The notes below the pieces were generated by a model. That model worked only from the letters and a program-made list of their open reading frames with translations. It was not told the DNA's origin and searched no databases. The position numbers and the translations under genes were made by a program. This document shows, one piece after another, positions 26,608 to 33,927 of a DNA stretch of 64,000 nucleotides; within the stretch, counting starts at the first letter, position 1, and the number at the start of each line of letters is the position of its first letter. Source of the DNA: Frigidibacter albus (GTDB lineage: Bacteria > Pseudomonadota > Alphaproteobacteria > Rhodobacterales > Rhodobacteraceae); contig NZ_JAAAUC010000002.1 of the NCBI RefSeq assembly GCF_009908165.1, positions 124,001 to 188,000 on the forward strand, read 5' to 3'.

Positions 26608-27399
26608 ATGTGCCGTTGGGCTGCCTATACCGGCGCGCCGATCTTCGTGGAAGAGATCGTCAGCCGCCCGGGCCATTCGCTGATCCATCAAAGCCATTGC
26701 GCCACCGAATGCCTGTCGGCAATCAACGCCGATGGCTTCGGGCTGGCCTGGTATGGCGAGCGCGAGGAGCCGGGGCTCTACCGCGACGTGATGCCCGCCT
26801 GGTCGGACCCGAACCTGCGGAGCCTTGTGGCGCAGGTGAAATCGCGGCTGTTCCTCGCGCATGTCCGCGCCTCGACCGGCACCGCGACCAGCCGCAACAA
26901 CTGCCATCCCTTTGCCGTGGGCCGCTGGACGTTCATGCATAACGGCCAGGTCGGCGGCTATGACGCCTTCCGCCGCGATGCCGAAATGCTGATCCCCGAC
27001 GCGCTTTACCCGCAGCGCAAGGGTGCGACCGACAGCGAGGCGCTGTTCCTGACCGCGCTTGGCGAGGGGCTGGCAGCCGATCCGCGCGGCGCGCTGGAAC
27101 GCGCGGTGGCGAAGTTCGAGGCGCTGAGCCGGCAGAAGGGCGACGCCCCGCATATCCGGCTGACCGCCGCGCTGTCGGATGGGGTGCGGCTCTACGCGGT
27201 GCGCTATGCGACCGACGATCAGGCGCCCTCGCTCTATCACCGCTGGTCGCCCACGCGCGCGGGGCGGGCGGTGGTGTCAGAACCATTGGAAAGCGGCGAG
27301 TGTTGGGAACAGGTGCCGCAGGGCAGCTTCTGTACCTTCGACGCTGAGGCGGTGGAGATCGTGCCGTTCTGCCCGGCCGCGCTGGCCGTCGCCGCCTGA
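26608..27399 (+). CDS. Class II glutamine amidotransferase
   Basis: This 263-residue protein begins MCRWAAYTG, placing the nucleophilic cysteine at position 2 as in N-terminal nucleophile glutamine amidotransferases (EgtC/YafJ-like). Further motifs are NADGFGLAWYG, FLAHVRASTGTATSRNNCHPF and FMHNGQVGGY. It should release ammonia from glutamine for an unknown acceptor. No ergothioneine genes are adjacent, so an EgtC role is not supported. Confidence 0.88.
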   Translation: MCRWAAYTGAPIFVEEIVSRPGHSLIHQSHCATECLSAINADGFGLAWYGEREEPGLYRDVMPAWSDPNLRSLVAQVKSRLFLAHVRASTGTATSRNNCHPFAVGRWTFMHNGQVGGYDAFRRDAEMLIPDALYPQRKGATDSEALFLTALGEGLAADPRGALERAVAKFEALSRQKGDAPHIRLTAALSDGVRLYAVRYATDDQAPSLYHRWSPTRAGRAVVSEPLESGECWEQVPQGSFCTFDAEAVEIVPFCPAALAVAA

Positions 27400-27402
27400 A
27401 GG

Positions 27403-27705
27403 CTAGCCTGCTGCGATCGGCCCCGCAGGCGCCGCCGCCATCGCCTCGACCTCGCGCGCAAGCCGGCGCAATTCCTCTGCCACCGTCGCTTCCAGCGCGT
27501 ATTCCGCCGAGGGCAGCACGCCCGGGTCCTCCTCATGGCCCTGAAAGACTTCGCGCCCGGCGAGGTCTTCGTGCAACGCCGCCGCCGAACCCGATTGCGC
27601 GATCAGCCGCAGCAACAATTTGCGCTGCGCGAGCACCATCGCCTCCAGCCGCATCAGCCGCGGGGCAATGGGCTCGGGTTGTGGGGCTGCGTCGAGATCG
27701 GTCAT
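27403..27705 (-). CDS. Small hypothetical protein with helical repeat
   Basis: This 100-residue protein has an N-terminal proline-rich stretch, a long helix LMRLEAMVLAQRKLLLRLIAQ and a C-terminal helix EATVAEELRRLAREVEAM. It lies tail to tail with the amidotransferase gene, 3 bases away. The family is not recognised. A soluble, possibly coiled-coil protein is the most that can be said. Confidence 0.55.
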   Translation of the reverse strand: MTDLDAAPQPEPIAPRLMRLEAMVLAQRKLLLRLIAQSGSAAALHEDLAGREVFQGHEEDPGVLPSAEYALEATVAEELRRLAREVEAMAAAPAGPIAAG

Positions 27706-27760
27706 CGGGGCGCCTTCTGCAAAGCTATGAGCGACGCCTTGCGCCGCCCCAAGTTCGGGA

Positions 27761-28087
27761 TCAGTCCGCGATGGCGGCGGGTGGTGTGCCAAGCGTATCC
27801 GCGGTGCCGGTGCCGGTGGTCTGATCGACCTCGACGCCGGGCTGCGTGCCGCTGACATTGCCATCCCCGCCGATGGTCCCGGCGGTGTCGGATGCGCCGC
27901 CCTCTGCTGCCGCGCCGATGTCGCTGGTCGCCTCCGCCGGGGCGCTGGTTTCAGGAGCCTCCACCGCTTCCTCCGTCATCCACCACAGGATCATCAGCAC
28001 GCCGAACACCGCCACCAGCGCGCTGCCCACCAGCGGCGCCCAGTGCCGGCGCTTCTGCTTCTCGATATTGGTCTGGGGTGCGGACAT
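27761..28087 (-). CDS. Small single-pass membrane protein, acidic tail
   Basis: This 108-residue protein has a basic start (NIEKQKRRHW), one membrane segment WAPLVGSALVAVFGVLMILWWM and a long Gly/Ala/Thr-rich acidic tail that should lie in the periplasm. No family is recognised. It is upstream of, and on the same strand as, the previous gene and could share its transcript. Confidence 0.6.
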   Translation of the reverse strand: MSAPQTNIEKQKRRHWAPLVGSALVAVFGVLMILWWMTEEAVEAPETSAPAEATSDIGAAAEGGASDTAGTIGGDGNVSGTQPGVEVDQTTGTGTADTLGTPPAAIAD

Positions 28088-28395
28088 GGGTGGTCTCCTT
28101 CGGATATGGCGCGTCTTGCAGGGGCGGGGCCGCGGCCCCTCTGACGAGGAGAACCGCGCGGAGCGGTATCTGTTCCCCCGCGGCGGCGTGAATCTGCGCG
28201 ATTGCGGCGCCTTGCGAAACCTTGCCGCCGCCTGCGGCAGCGGGGAACGGAAGCACCCGGCTGGCGGTTGTCAGGGCAAGGCCGGCTCTTGCTATACCGC
28301 TTGGCGCGCAGTCTTCTTGGCGCGCAGTCTTCGGCCATCCCCCTCCGGCAGGTCACGCCCCAGTGCCCTGCCGCCCTCCCGTCAAGGAGACTGCG
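28088..28395. other. 308-base intergenic region
   Basis: This gap separates two divergent small genes. It holds a GGGGCCGCGGCCCC palindrome at 28126-28139 and a perfect tandem duplication at 28301-28332. A possible -35 TTGTCA at 28268-28273 with GCTATACC about 17 bases later could drive the gene at 28396. No credible coding sequence was found in it. Confidence 0.5.
28301..28332. repeat. Tandem 16-bp duplication
   Basis: The 16-base unit ttggcgcgcagtcttc occurs twice head to tail (28301-28316 and 28317-28332) without mismatch, which suggests a recent slippage event upstream of the gene at 28396. Confidence 0.9.
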
Positions 28396-28701
28396 ATGCA
28401 AACTCCCCAACCGACCTCCGACCCGCTGCACGATGCAATCGGTTTGCCAGCGGAGACTCCTGCAAGCCTGACCGGGCCGCCAACCGAACAGGCCACGGCA
28501 GGGGCCGTGGCGGATCTCGGCGCGGCAGACGCGCCCGCGTTCCCCGTGCAAATCCCGGTGGCCCGCCCGCAGGCGCCGCCGATCACGCGCGCCCGTCCCG
28601 CATCGGCCCAGTCCAACGGCGGCAACCTCCGTGCCAGCAGCCGCGCGCTCGGTGTCCTTGTCAGCATCTTCGTCGTGCTGGCGATCCTCGCGATCCTCTG
28701 A
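28396..28701 (+). CDS. Small C-tail-anchored membrane protein, hypothetical
   Basis: This 101-residue protein has a good ribosome site (caaggaga), a Pro/Ala-rich body and a C-terminal hydrophobic helix, ALGVLVSIFVVLAILAIL, ending the protein. This layout suggests a tail-anchored membrane protein. A hairpin terminator follows the stop codon. No family is recognised. Confidence 0.6.
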   Translation: MQTPQPTSDPLHDAIGLPAETPASLTGPPTEQATAGAVADLGAADAPAFPVQIPVARPQAPPITRARPASAQSNGGNLRASSRALGVLVSIFVVLAILAIL

Positions 28702-28723
28702 CCCAGACCAGCGCCGAGACAGG

Positions 28724-28758
28724 AAAAAACCGGCCCCTATCAGGATGGCCGGCTTTTT
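28724..28758. terminator. Bidirectional terminator
   Basis: The arms CCGGCC (28730-28735) and GGCCGG (28747-28752) are flanked by A6 on the left and TTTTT on the right, between two convergent genes. This is a classical intrinsic terminator readable in both directions. Confidence 0.8.
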
Positions 28759-28771
28759 GGGTCCAGTCCGG

Positions 28772-29191
28772 TCAGTAGCGGCCGGGCGGATCGCTGGCGG
28801 GGAAGGATTCGTCATTCTCTTCATCCACGGCGTCCCAGTCGCGCGGCGGGTCCCTCATCGCCTCTGGCCCGGCGGCACGGACCTTCTGAAACCCGTTGAC
28901 CGGCGCGCCGGAATTGGCGGGTTTGCCGGGTGTCGGCGCGGCGGATTGCACGGACTTGGCCTTCTTCTTGCCCCCCGAGGGCGTTTTCTGGGAGGAGTTC
29001 AGCGGCTTGCCCCCCGAGGGCGTTTTCTGGGAGGAGTTCAGCGGCGGGGCGGAACCTGGCCTGTCAGAGCCTTGCGGTTGTGGAAGCAGGCCAACGGGGC
29101 GGGGCGGGCCCGCGCGGCCGGCGGACCAGAACAGCCAGCCGATCCCGGCGAGCGCCAGCAGGGGCAGAGTGCGGTTTAGGGAATGTCGCAT
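28772..29191 (-). CDS. Hypothetical protein with tandem 13-residue repeat
   Basis: This 139-residue protein starts with a signal-anchor (TLPLLALAGIGWLFWSAG). The middle holds two identical copies of PLNSSQKTPSGGK-type sequence encoded by a 39-bp tandem repeat. The C-terminus is acidic and ends in DESFPASDPPGRY, a motif that recurs at the end of small alphaproteobacterial proteins. The function is unknown. Confidence 0.7.
   Translation of the reverse strand: MRHSLNRTLPLLALAGIGWLFWSAGRAGPPRPVGLLPQPQGSDRPGSAPPLNSSQKTPSGGKPLNSSQKTPSGGKKKAKSVQSAAPTPGKPANSGAPVNGFQKVRAAGPEAMRDPPRDWDAVDEENDESFPASDPPGRY
28968..29045. repeat. 39-bp in-frame tandem repeat (two units)
   Basis: Two consecutive 39-base units, 28968-29006 and 29007-29045, are identical by eye and add 13 residues in frame to the protein encoded on the minus strand. 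This is a potential contraction/expansion site. Confidence 0.9.
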
Positions 29192-29321
29192 CGGATCACC
29201 TTTCAGATGGGAAACGCTTGCAGACAGAACCCGCGGCGGCGCCGGTCGTTCCTTGAGATGCGGGGGGCGGCACGGATATCGGCGGCGGTCAGCCGGCGGC
29301 TATCGGTGGGCCGAGCAACGC

Positions 29322-30197
29322 TCATGCGGCGAGGAAGCGCACCCCGGGCATCGCCGCGATCTCGGCCACGTCCTGATCATAGGCCTCGGTCATCTCGTCG
29401 ACCAGATCCTCGGTCCAGCCGGGCAGCGCCACCTCGACCTCCAGCTCCTCCGGCAGCGCGAATTTCGACAGGAAGGCCGACACGATCTTGCGGCGCTGGT
29501 CGATGTTCGCCGGCGGATGGCTGGCCAGATAGCTCTCCAGCCGCTTCAGCCCGTCCTCGGTCATGATCGTCGCCAGCACGTCTGTATCGGCGGCCAACGG
29601 AATCTCGGGGCCGATACCGGCCACGGCGCGCAGCACCTCGGGCCAGATCAGCGGCGTATCCTCGTTGCACCACAGCGTCAGGGTCCGCCCCGGCACCGCC
29701 GCCAGCATCCGCTGCACCATTGGCGCCCATCGGATCTGCAGCGGGTCGGCCGAGCCCATGAACTCCTCATAGCTGACGCCCTTGCAACGCCCCAGCAGCG
29801 CCGGGATCAGCGTGGCCGGGTTGCGCAACGCCATGTGGAATTCGCACTCGTCCTCGGGGAAAAGGTTTGCCATCGCGGCAATCTTGCGCGCCGCCATGGG
29901 GTAGAAGGCACCCTCGGTGATCACCCGTTGCGGAACGCAGAGGAAGTATTCGTTGCTGAACACCAGACGCTCGATATGGTCGGCATCCGCCACCGCATCG
30001 AGCAGCACTTCCTGCACCTCGCGGCTGGCGGGACCGCCCTTCAGCTTGATCATCGTGTCACGCAGCACCGGGCGATAGCGCCCCGGCCCCGGCACGATCA
30101 CGCCCTGTGCCGCCAGCGGGCCATTGGCGCGCAGCAGCCCGCGCACGAGGCGCTCTTCATCGGTGGAGTTTGCCCCAAGGTGATAGACGACCTGCAT
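29322..30197 (-). CDS. Conserved hypothetical protein, possible sulfotransferase-like fold
   Basis: This 291-residue protein begins MQVVYHLGANSTDEERLVRGLL and contains EFHMALRNPATLIPALL, LTLWCNEDTPLIWPEVL and a conserved C-terminus LPGWTEDLVDEMTEAYDQDV. Similar proteins are widespread in Rhodobacterales. The N-terminal strand-loop-helix and the RNPATLIPAL helix are reminiscent of sulfotransferase nucleotide-binding elements, but a clear phosphosulfate loop is missing. The start at 30197 was chosen over an 11-codon upstream extension. Confidence 0.7.
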   Translation of the reverse strand: MQVVYHLGANSTDEERLVRGLLRANGPLAAQGVIVPGPGRYRPVLRDTMIKLKGGPASREVQEVLLDAVADADHIERLVFSNEYFLCVPQRVITEGAFYPMAARKIAAMANLFPEDECEFHMALRNPATLIPALLGRCKGVSYEEFMGSADPLQIRWAPMVQRMLAAVPGRTLTLWCNEDTPLIWPEVLRAVAGIGPEIPLAADTDVLATIMTEDGLKRLESYLASHPPANIDQRRKIVSAFLSKFALPEELEVEVALPGWTEDLVDEMTEAYDQDVAEIAAMPGVRFLAA

Positions 30198-30299
30198 TGA
30201 CTGTCGGGCCCGTTTCTTTTGCTGCTTCAAGGCGAACTAGTGCCCGCTATATACGGCGATTTCTGGACAGGGAAACGGCAATCCTGTATCGCCTGCGCC

Positions 30300-31985
30300 A
30301 TGACCAGCGCCGAGCATCAGACCCAGCCGATCCGCCGGCAAGAGGCGCGCGCGGCCGGCGCCGGCCTCTGGTCCGTCGGCGCGGCGCTGATCGCGGCGCT
30401 GGTGGCGCTGCCGATCCTGTCGGTGATCTGGCTGGCCTTCAACCCGACCGAGAATATCTGGCCGCATCTGGTGGCGACGACCCTGCCGCGCTACCTGACC
30501 AACACCGCGGTGCTGGCGCTCGGCACCGGCGCGCTGGCGGCGATGGTCGGGGCCGGGGCGGCCTGGCTGATTGCCATGTACCGGTTCCCGCTCTCGGGCG
30601 CGTTGGAGTGGCTCTTGCTGCTGCCCTTGGCGATTCCGGCCTATGTGGGTGCCTATGCGCTGGTGGATTTCCTCGAATACTCCGGCCCGGTGCAGATCGC
30701 GCTGCGCGAGGGCTTCGGCTGGGCTTCGGCGCGCGACTACTGGTTCCCCGCGGTCAAGACCCGGGGCGGGGCGGTGGTGGTGCTGGCGGCCGCGCTTTAT
30801 CCCTACGTCTACCTGCTGGCGCGCGCGGCCTTCCGCGAGCAGCCCGCCGGCGCCTATGAGGTCGCGCGCGCGCTTGGTGCCGGGCCGGTTGGCCTGTTCT
30901 GGCGCGTCGGTTTGCCGCTGGCGCGGCCGGCCATCGCCGCCGGCGCGGCCATCGTGATGATGGAGACGGTCGCGGATTACGGCGTCGTCAGCTACTTTTC
31001 GGTGCAGACGCTGACGACAGGCGTGTTCACGACCTGGCTGGAGATGGGCAATGCCGGCGGTGCCGCGCAGATCGCCGGGTTGATCCTGGCGCTGGTCTTC
31101 GCACTGGTCGCACTGGAAAAGCTCTCGCGCCGCCGCCTGCGCTATTACCAGTCGGCACGCCAGCCGCGCCCGGTGTCGCGCGTGGCGCTGCGGGGGGTGC
31201 AGGGCTGGCTGGCGACGGGGCTGTGCCTGGTGCCCTTCACCATAGGGTTCATTCTGCCGGTCGGGGTGATGGCCCGCCATGCCGCCGCCAACCCCGAGGC
31301 CTGGGTCTCGCCCGGCCTCGCCCGCGCGCTGATGCACACCCTGACCACCGGCGGCATCGCCGCGGTGTTGACCGTCGCCGCGGCCCTCTTCATGGTCTAT
31401 GGCGTGCGGCTGACCGGGCGGGGGGCGCCGCGGCTGCTGATGCCCTTCACCGCGCTTGGCTATGCGGCGCCGGGGGCGGTTCTGGCCGTCGGCCTGCTGA
31501 TTCCCCTCGCCGCGCTCGATCATCGCCTTGCCGATGGCTGGCTGGCCCTGACCGGCACCGACCCCGGGCTGATGCTGACCGGCACCGCCAGCGCTATCGT
31601 GCTGGCCTACATCGTGCGCTTCTTCGCCATCGCACAGGGGGCGGCAGATGCCGCCTTCGGCCGGGTCTCGCCCTCGCTGCCGATGGCCGCGCGTTCCTTG
31701 GGGAAGACTGCAGGTGGCGCACTGGCGGCGGTCTATCTGCCGCTGATGAAGGGCACTATCGGCTCGGCGCTGTTGCTGGTCTTCGTCGATTGCGTCAAGG
31801 AGCTGCCGGCGACGATGCTGCTGCGCCCCTTCAACTATGAAACGCTGGCGACGCGCACGCATGAGAAGGCCAGCCTCGAGAACCTCGGCGACGCCTCGCC
31901 CGCCGCCCTGCTGGTGATTGCGGTGGGTCTTGTGGCCGTGGCACTGCTGGCGCGCGCGAACATTGCGCCGACGCGGGCGAGGTAG
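30300..31985 (+). CDS. Iron(III)-type ABC transporter permease (FbpB/SfuB-like)
   Basis: This 561-residue permease has two fused halves, each with about six membrane helices. Each half has an EAA loop: AYEVARALGAGPVGLFWRVGLPLARPAI in the first and AARSLGKTAGGALAAVYLPLMKGTI in the second. The fused arrangement and sequence fit Fbp/Sfu-type ferric iron permeases. The usual binding protein and ATPase genes are not adjacent, so it would work with components encoded elsewhere. The ATG at 30300 was chosen; 27 upstream codons are atypical. Confidence 0.9.
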   Translation: MTSAEHQTQPIRRQEARAAGAGLWSVGAALIAALVALPILSVIWLAFNPTENIWPHLVATTLPRYLTNTAVLALGTGALAAMVGAGAAWLIAMYRFPLSGALEWLLLLPLAIPAYVGAYALVDFLEYSGPVQIALREGFGWASARDYWFPAVKTRGGAVVVLAAALYPYVYLLARAAFREQPAGAYEVARALGAGPVGLFWRVGLPLARPAIAAGAAIVMMETVADYGVVSYFSVQTLTTGVFTTWLEMGNAGGAAQIAGLILALVFALVALEKLSRRRLRYYQSARQPRPVSRVALRGVQGWLATGLCLVPFTIGFILPVGVMARHAAANPEAWVSPGLARALMHTLTTGGIAAVLTVAAALFMVYGVRLTGRGAPRLLMPFTALGYAAPGAVLAVGLLIPLAALDHRLADGWLALTGTDPGLMLTGTASAIVLAYIVRFFAIAQGAADAAFGRVSPSLPMAARSLGKTAGGALAAVYLPLMKGTIGSALLLVFVDCVKELPATMLLRPFNYETLATRTHEKASLENLGDASPAALLVIAVGLVAVALLARANIAPTRAR

Positions 31986-32031
31986 CGACACCCTTGCAAG
32001 GCCGCGCGCCGCGGGCTATCTGCGTCACCGT

Positions 32032-32107
32032 GCCCCTATAGCTCAGCTGGTAGAGCGTCTGATTTGTAATCAGAGGGTCGGGAGTTCGAGTCTCTCTGGG
32101 GGCACCA
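32032..32107 (+). tRNA. tRNA-Thr (anticodon TGT)
   Basis: A full cloverleaf can be drawn over 76 bases. The acceptor GCCCCTA pairs with TGGGGGC (one G-U), the D arm is GCTCAGCTGGTAGAGC, and the anticodon stem TCTGA/TCAGA encloses the loop TTTGTAA with anticodon TGT. The T arm contains GGGAGTTCGAGTCTCTC. The 3' CCA is encoded in the DNA. It reads ACA codons. Confidence 0.97.
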
Positions 32108-32248
32108 CATCCACCGTTTCTCCCCCGCCTGACGGCAGCACCTGCCCTTTTCGACAGGATGCGCGACCGGCACGTCTGCGCTAATGTTCCGTCAGCCGCA
32201 GCTATCAGGTGCGCGGTGCTTGTGTTCGGCACGTTCGGGAGACGTTAG

Positions 32249-32500
32249 ATGGCAGACTGGAACAAGGCGGTGCGGCTTGCCTGCGAGCAGGGCGGCCCCG
32301 ACATCTTGTCTGTCCGCGGCCCGGCGCAGGCCGAGGTGTTGATGCGCGCCGATCGCTGGCCCGGCGTCGAGGGCCAGAAGATTTCCGAAGCGCGCCGGAT
32401 CAACCTGTTTGCCATCACCGGCCTTGTCGAGGGTGAAGCCGCCCGCACGGCGTTTGTCGCCGCTGCCCGCGAGGGCGGCCTGCGGGTGGTCGAGAACTGA
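32249..32500 (+). CDS. DUF982-like small protein
   Basis: This 83-residue protein has the DUF982 pattern: a strand start, QAEVLMRADRWPGVEGQKISEARRINLFAITGLVEGEAARTAFVAAAREGGL. It follows tRNA-Thr by about 140 bases. DUF982 proteins are small, common in Rhizobiales and Rhodobacterales, and of unknown function. Confidence 0.75.
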   Translation: MADWNKAVRLACEQGGPDILSVRGPAQAEVLMRADRWPGVEGQKISEARRINLFAITGLVEGEAARTAFVAAAREGGLRVVEN

Positions 32501-32626
32501 GGCTTTTTGGTCATAGTCCCTGACCCAAAATCCCCCGCTTTAGCTATATCTGAAATATCACTTGCGGCCGGCGGAACTTTTGGGGAGTGAGTTCGTTTCC
32601 TGAGCTTACCCCCATCCGGTGACCAT

Positions 32627-32839
32627 ATGCCTGACGACAGACACACCCATCTCACAGACCACCCGCTGACCGCGGCGCGCGGGGCTGCGGGTCTGACGGT
32701 CGAGCAGCTGGCGCGGATTGCCGACTTCGAGCCCAACGTGCTGCGCGCCATCGAGACGCGCTGCCATCGCCCGACGTTGGGGGAACTCAATGCGCTGGCT
32801 CAGGTGCTGCGCGTCAGAATCGTCGACCTGCGCGAATAG
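32627..32839 (+). CDS. Small Xre-type helix-turn-helix protein
   Basis: This 70-residue protein is little more than an Xre/Cro DNA-binding domain: LTAARGAAGLTVEQLARIADFEPNVLRAIETRCHRPTLGELNALAQVL. It lies 113 bases upstream of the RND efflux genes on the same strand. Whether it regulates them is not shown; its lack of a sensor domain suggests a simple repressor or antitoxin-like protein, although no toxin gene is adjacent. Confidence 0.8.
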   Translation: MPDDRHTHLTDHPLTAARGAAGLTVEQLARIADFEPNVLRAIETRCHRPTLGELNALAQVLRVRIVDLRE

Positions 32840-32914
32840 CGCCAAGGGAACACCCTGATTCTGGTATAGACAGACATATCCGGCAGATATTGACTCTGCC
32901 GCCCGAGGCATCAC

Positions 32915-32930
32915 ATTCATGCCTCGGAAT
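32915..32930 (+). promoter_or_regulatory. Candidate SqrR/BigR operator before the RND efflux genes
   Basis: ATTC-ATGCCTCG-GAAT fits the ATTC-N8-GAAT operator reported for the persulfide sensor SqrR. It lies 22 bases before the efflux start codon and overlaps the expected -10 region of a promoter with -35 TTGACT at 32890-32895. It also partly overlaps a perfect 9-bp hairpin at 32903-32927 (CCGAGGCAT/ATGCCTCGG). The matching regulator gene is at 37148-37501. Confidence 0.6.
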
Positions 32931-32952
32931 ATATGTTTGGAAGGATCACCCG

Positions 32953-33927
32953 ATGCGAGCCCTGATGCTGACCGCGCTGCTGGCCTTTGCCGCGGCGCTG
33001 CCGGGCCATGCCGAAACGCTGGTACTGGCGCCGCAGGTGGTGACCGACTGGAAGGCGGTCTCGGGCCGGATCGAGGCGCGGGACACGATTCCCGCGCGGG
33101 CGAGGCTGGGGGGCACGCTGATCGAGGTGACGGTGACCGAGGGCGACACCGTGCAGGCCGGCCAGCCGATTGCCGAGATCGAGGACCAAAAGCTGGGATT
33201 TCAGATCGGCGCCATCGACGCGCAGCTGCAGTCCCTGCGCGCGCAGCAGGAGAATGCGCAGGCGGAGTTGGCGCGGGGCGAGGAGTTGCTGGCCCGGGGC
33301 GTCAGCACCGCGCAACGGCTGGATGCGCTGCGCACCCAGCTGGACGTGCTGACCGGCCAGATTGCCGCGCAGCAGGCGCAAAGGCAGGTGGTGGAGCAGC
33401 AGGCGGCAGAGGGCACGGTGCTGGCGCCGGTGTCGGGCCGGGTGCTGGCGGTGCCGCAGACCCGCGGCGCGGTGGTGATGGCGGGCGAGGCGGTGGCGAT
33501 GATCGGCGGCGGCGGGTTCTTTCTGCGCGTCGCCGTGCCCGAACGCCATGCCGCGCTGCTGGCCGAGGGCGCCGTGATCGGCATCGAGACGGCGACAGGC
33601 CCGGCCGAGGGGCGGCTGGTCAAGGTCTATCCGCAGATCGAGACTGGCCGGGTGATCGCCGATGTCGAGGTGCCGGGGCTGGACGCGGCCTTTGTGGACG
33701 CGCGGGTGCTGGTGCGCCTGCCGATGGGCAGCCGCGAGGCGCTGCTGGTGCCGCAGAGTGTCGTCGCCACCCGCTCGGGCCTCGATTTCGTGCGCGTGAC
33801 GATGGGCGAACAGACCGTCGACCGCAGCGTGGTTCTGGGCGGCACCCACCAGGTGGACGGCGCCGAGATGATCGAGGTGCTGACCGGCCTTGTCGCCGGC
33901 GACTCGGTGGTGACTGGCAATGAGTGA
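32953..33927 (+). CDS. RND efflux periplasmic adaptor subunit (HlyD/AcrA family)
   Basis: This 324-residue membrane fusion protein has a signal peptide (MLTALLAFAAALPGHA), a split lipoyl-like domain (GGTLIEVTVTEGDTVQAGQPIAEIE and TVLAPVSGRVLAVPQTRGAVVMAG) and a coiled-coil hairpin between them (SLRAQQENAQAELARGEELL onward). It should link the inner-membrane RND pump to an outer-membrane channel. The stop overlaps the permease start by 8 bases. The channel gene is not in the window. Persulfide-responsive control is suggested by the operator just upstream. Confidence 0.9.
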   Translation: MRALMLTALLAFAAALPGHAETLVLAPQVVTDWKAVSGRIEARDTIPARARLGGTLIEVTVTEGDTVQAGQPIAEIEDQKLGFQIGAIDAQLQSLRAQQENAQAELARGEELLARGVSTAQRLDALRTQLDVLTGQIAAQQAQRQVVEQQAAEGTVLAPVSGRVLAVPQTRGAVVMAGEAVAMIGGGGFFLRVAVPERHAALLAEGAVIGIETATGPAEGRLVKVYPQIETGRVIADVEVPGLDAAFVDARVLVRLPMGSREALLVPQSVVATRSGLDFVRVTMGEQTVDRSVVLGGTHQVDGAEMIEVLTGLVAGDSVVTGNE

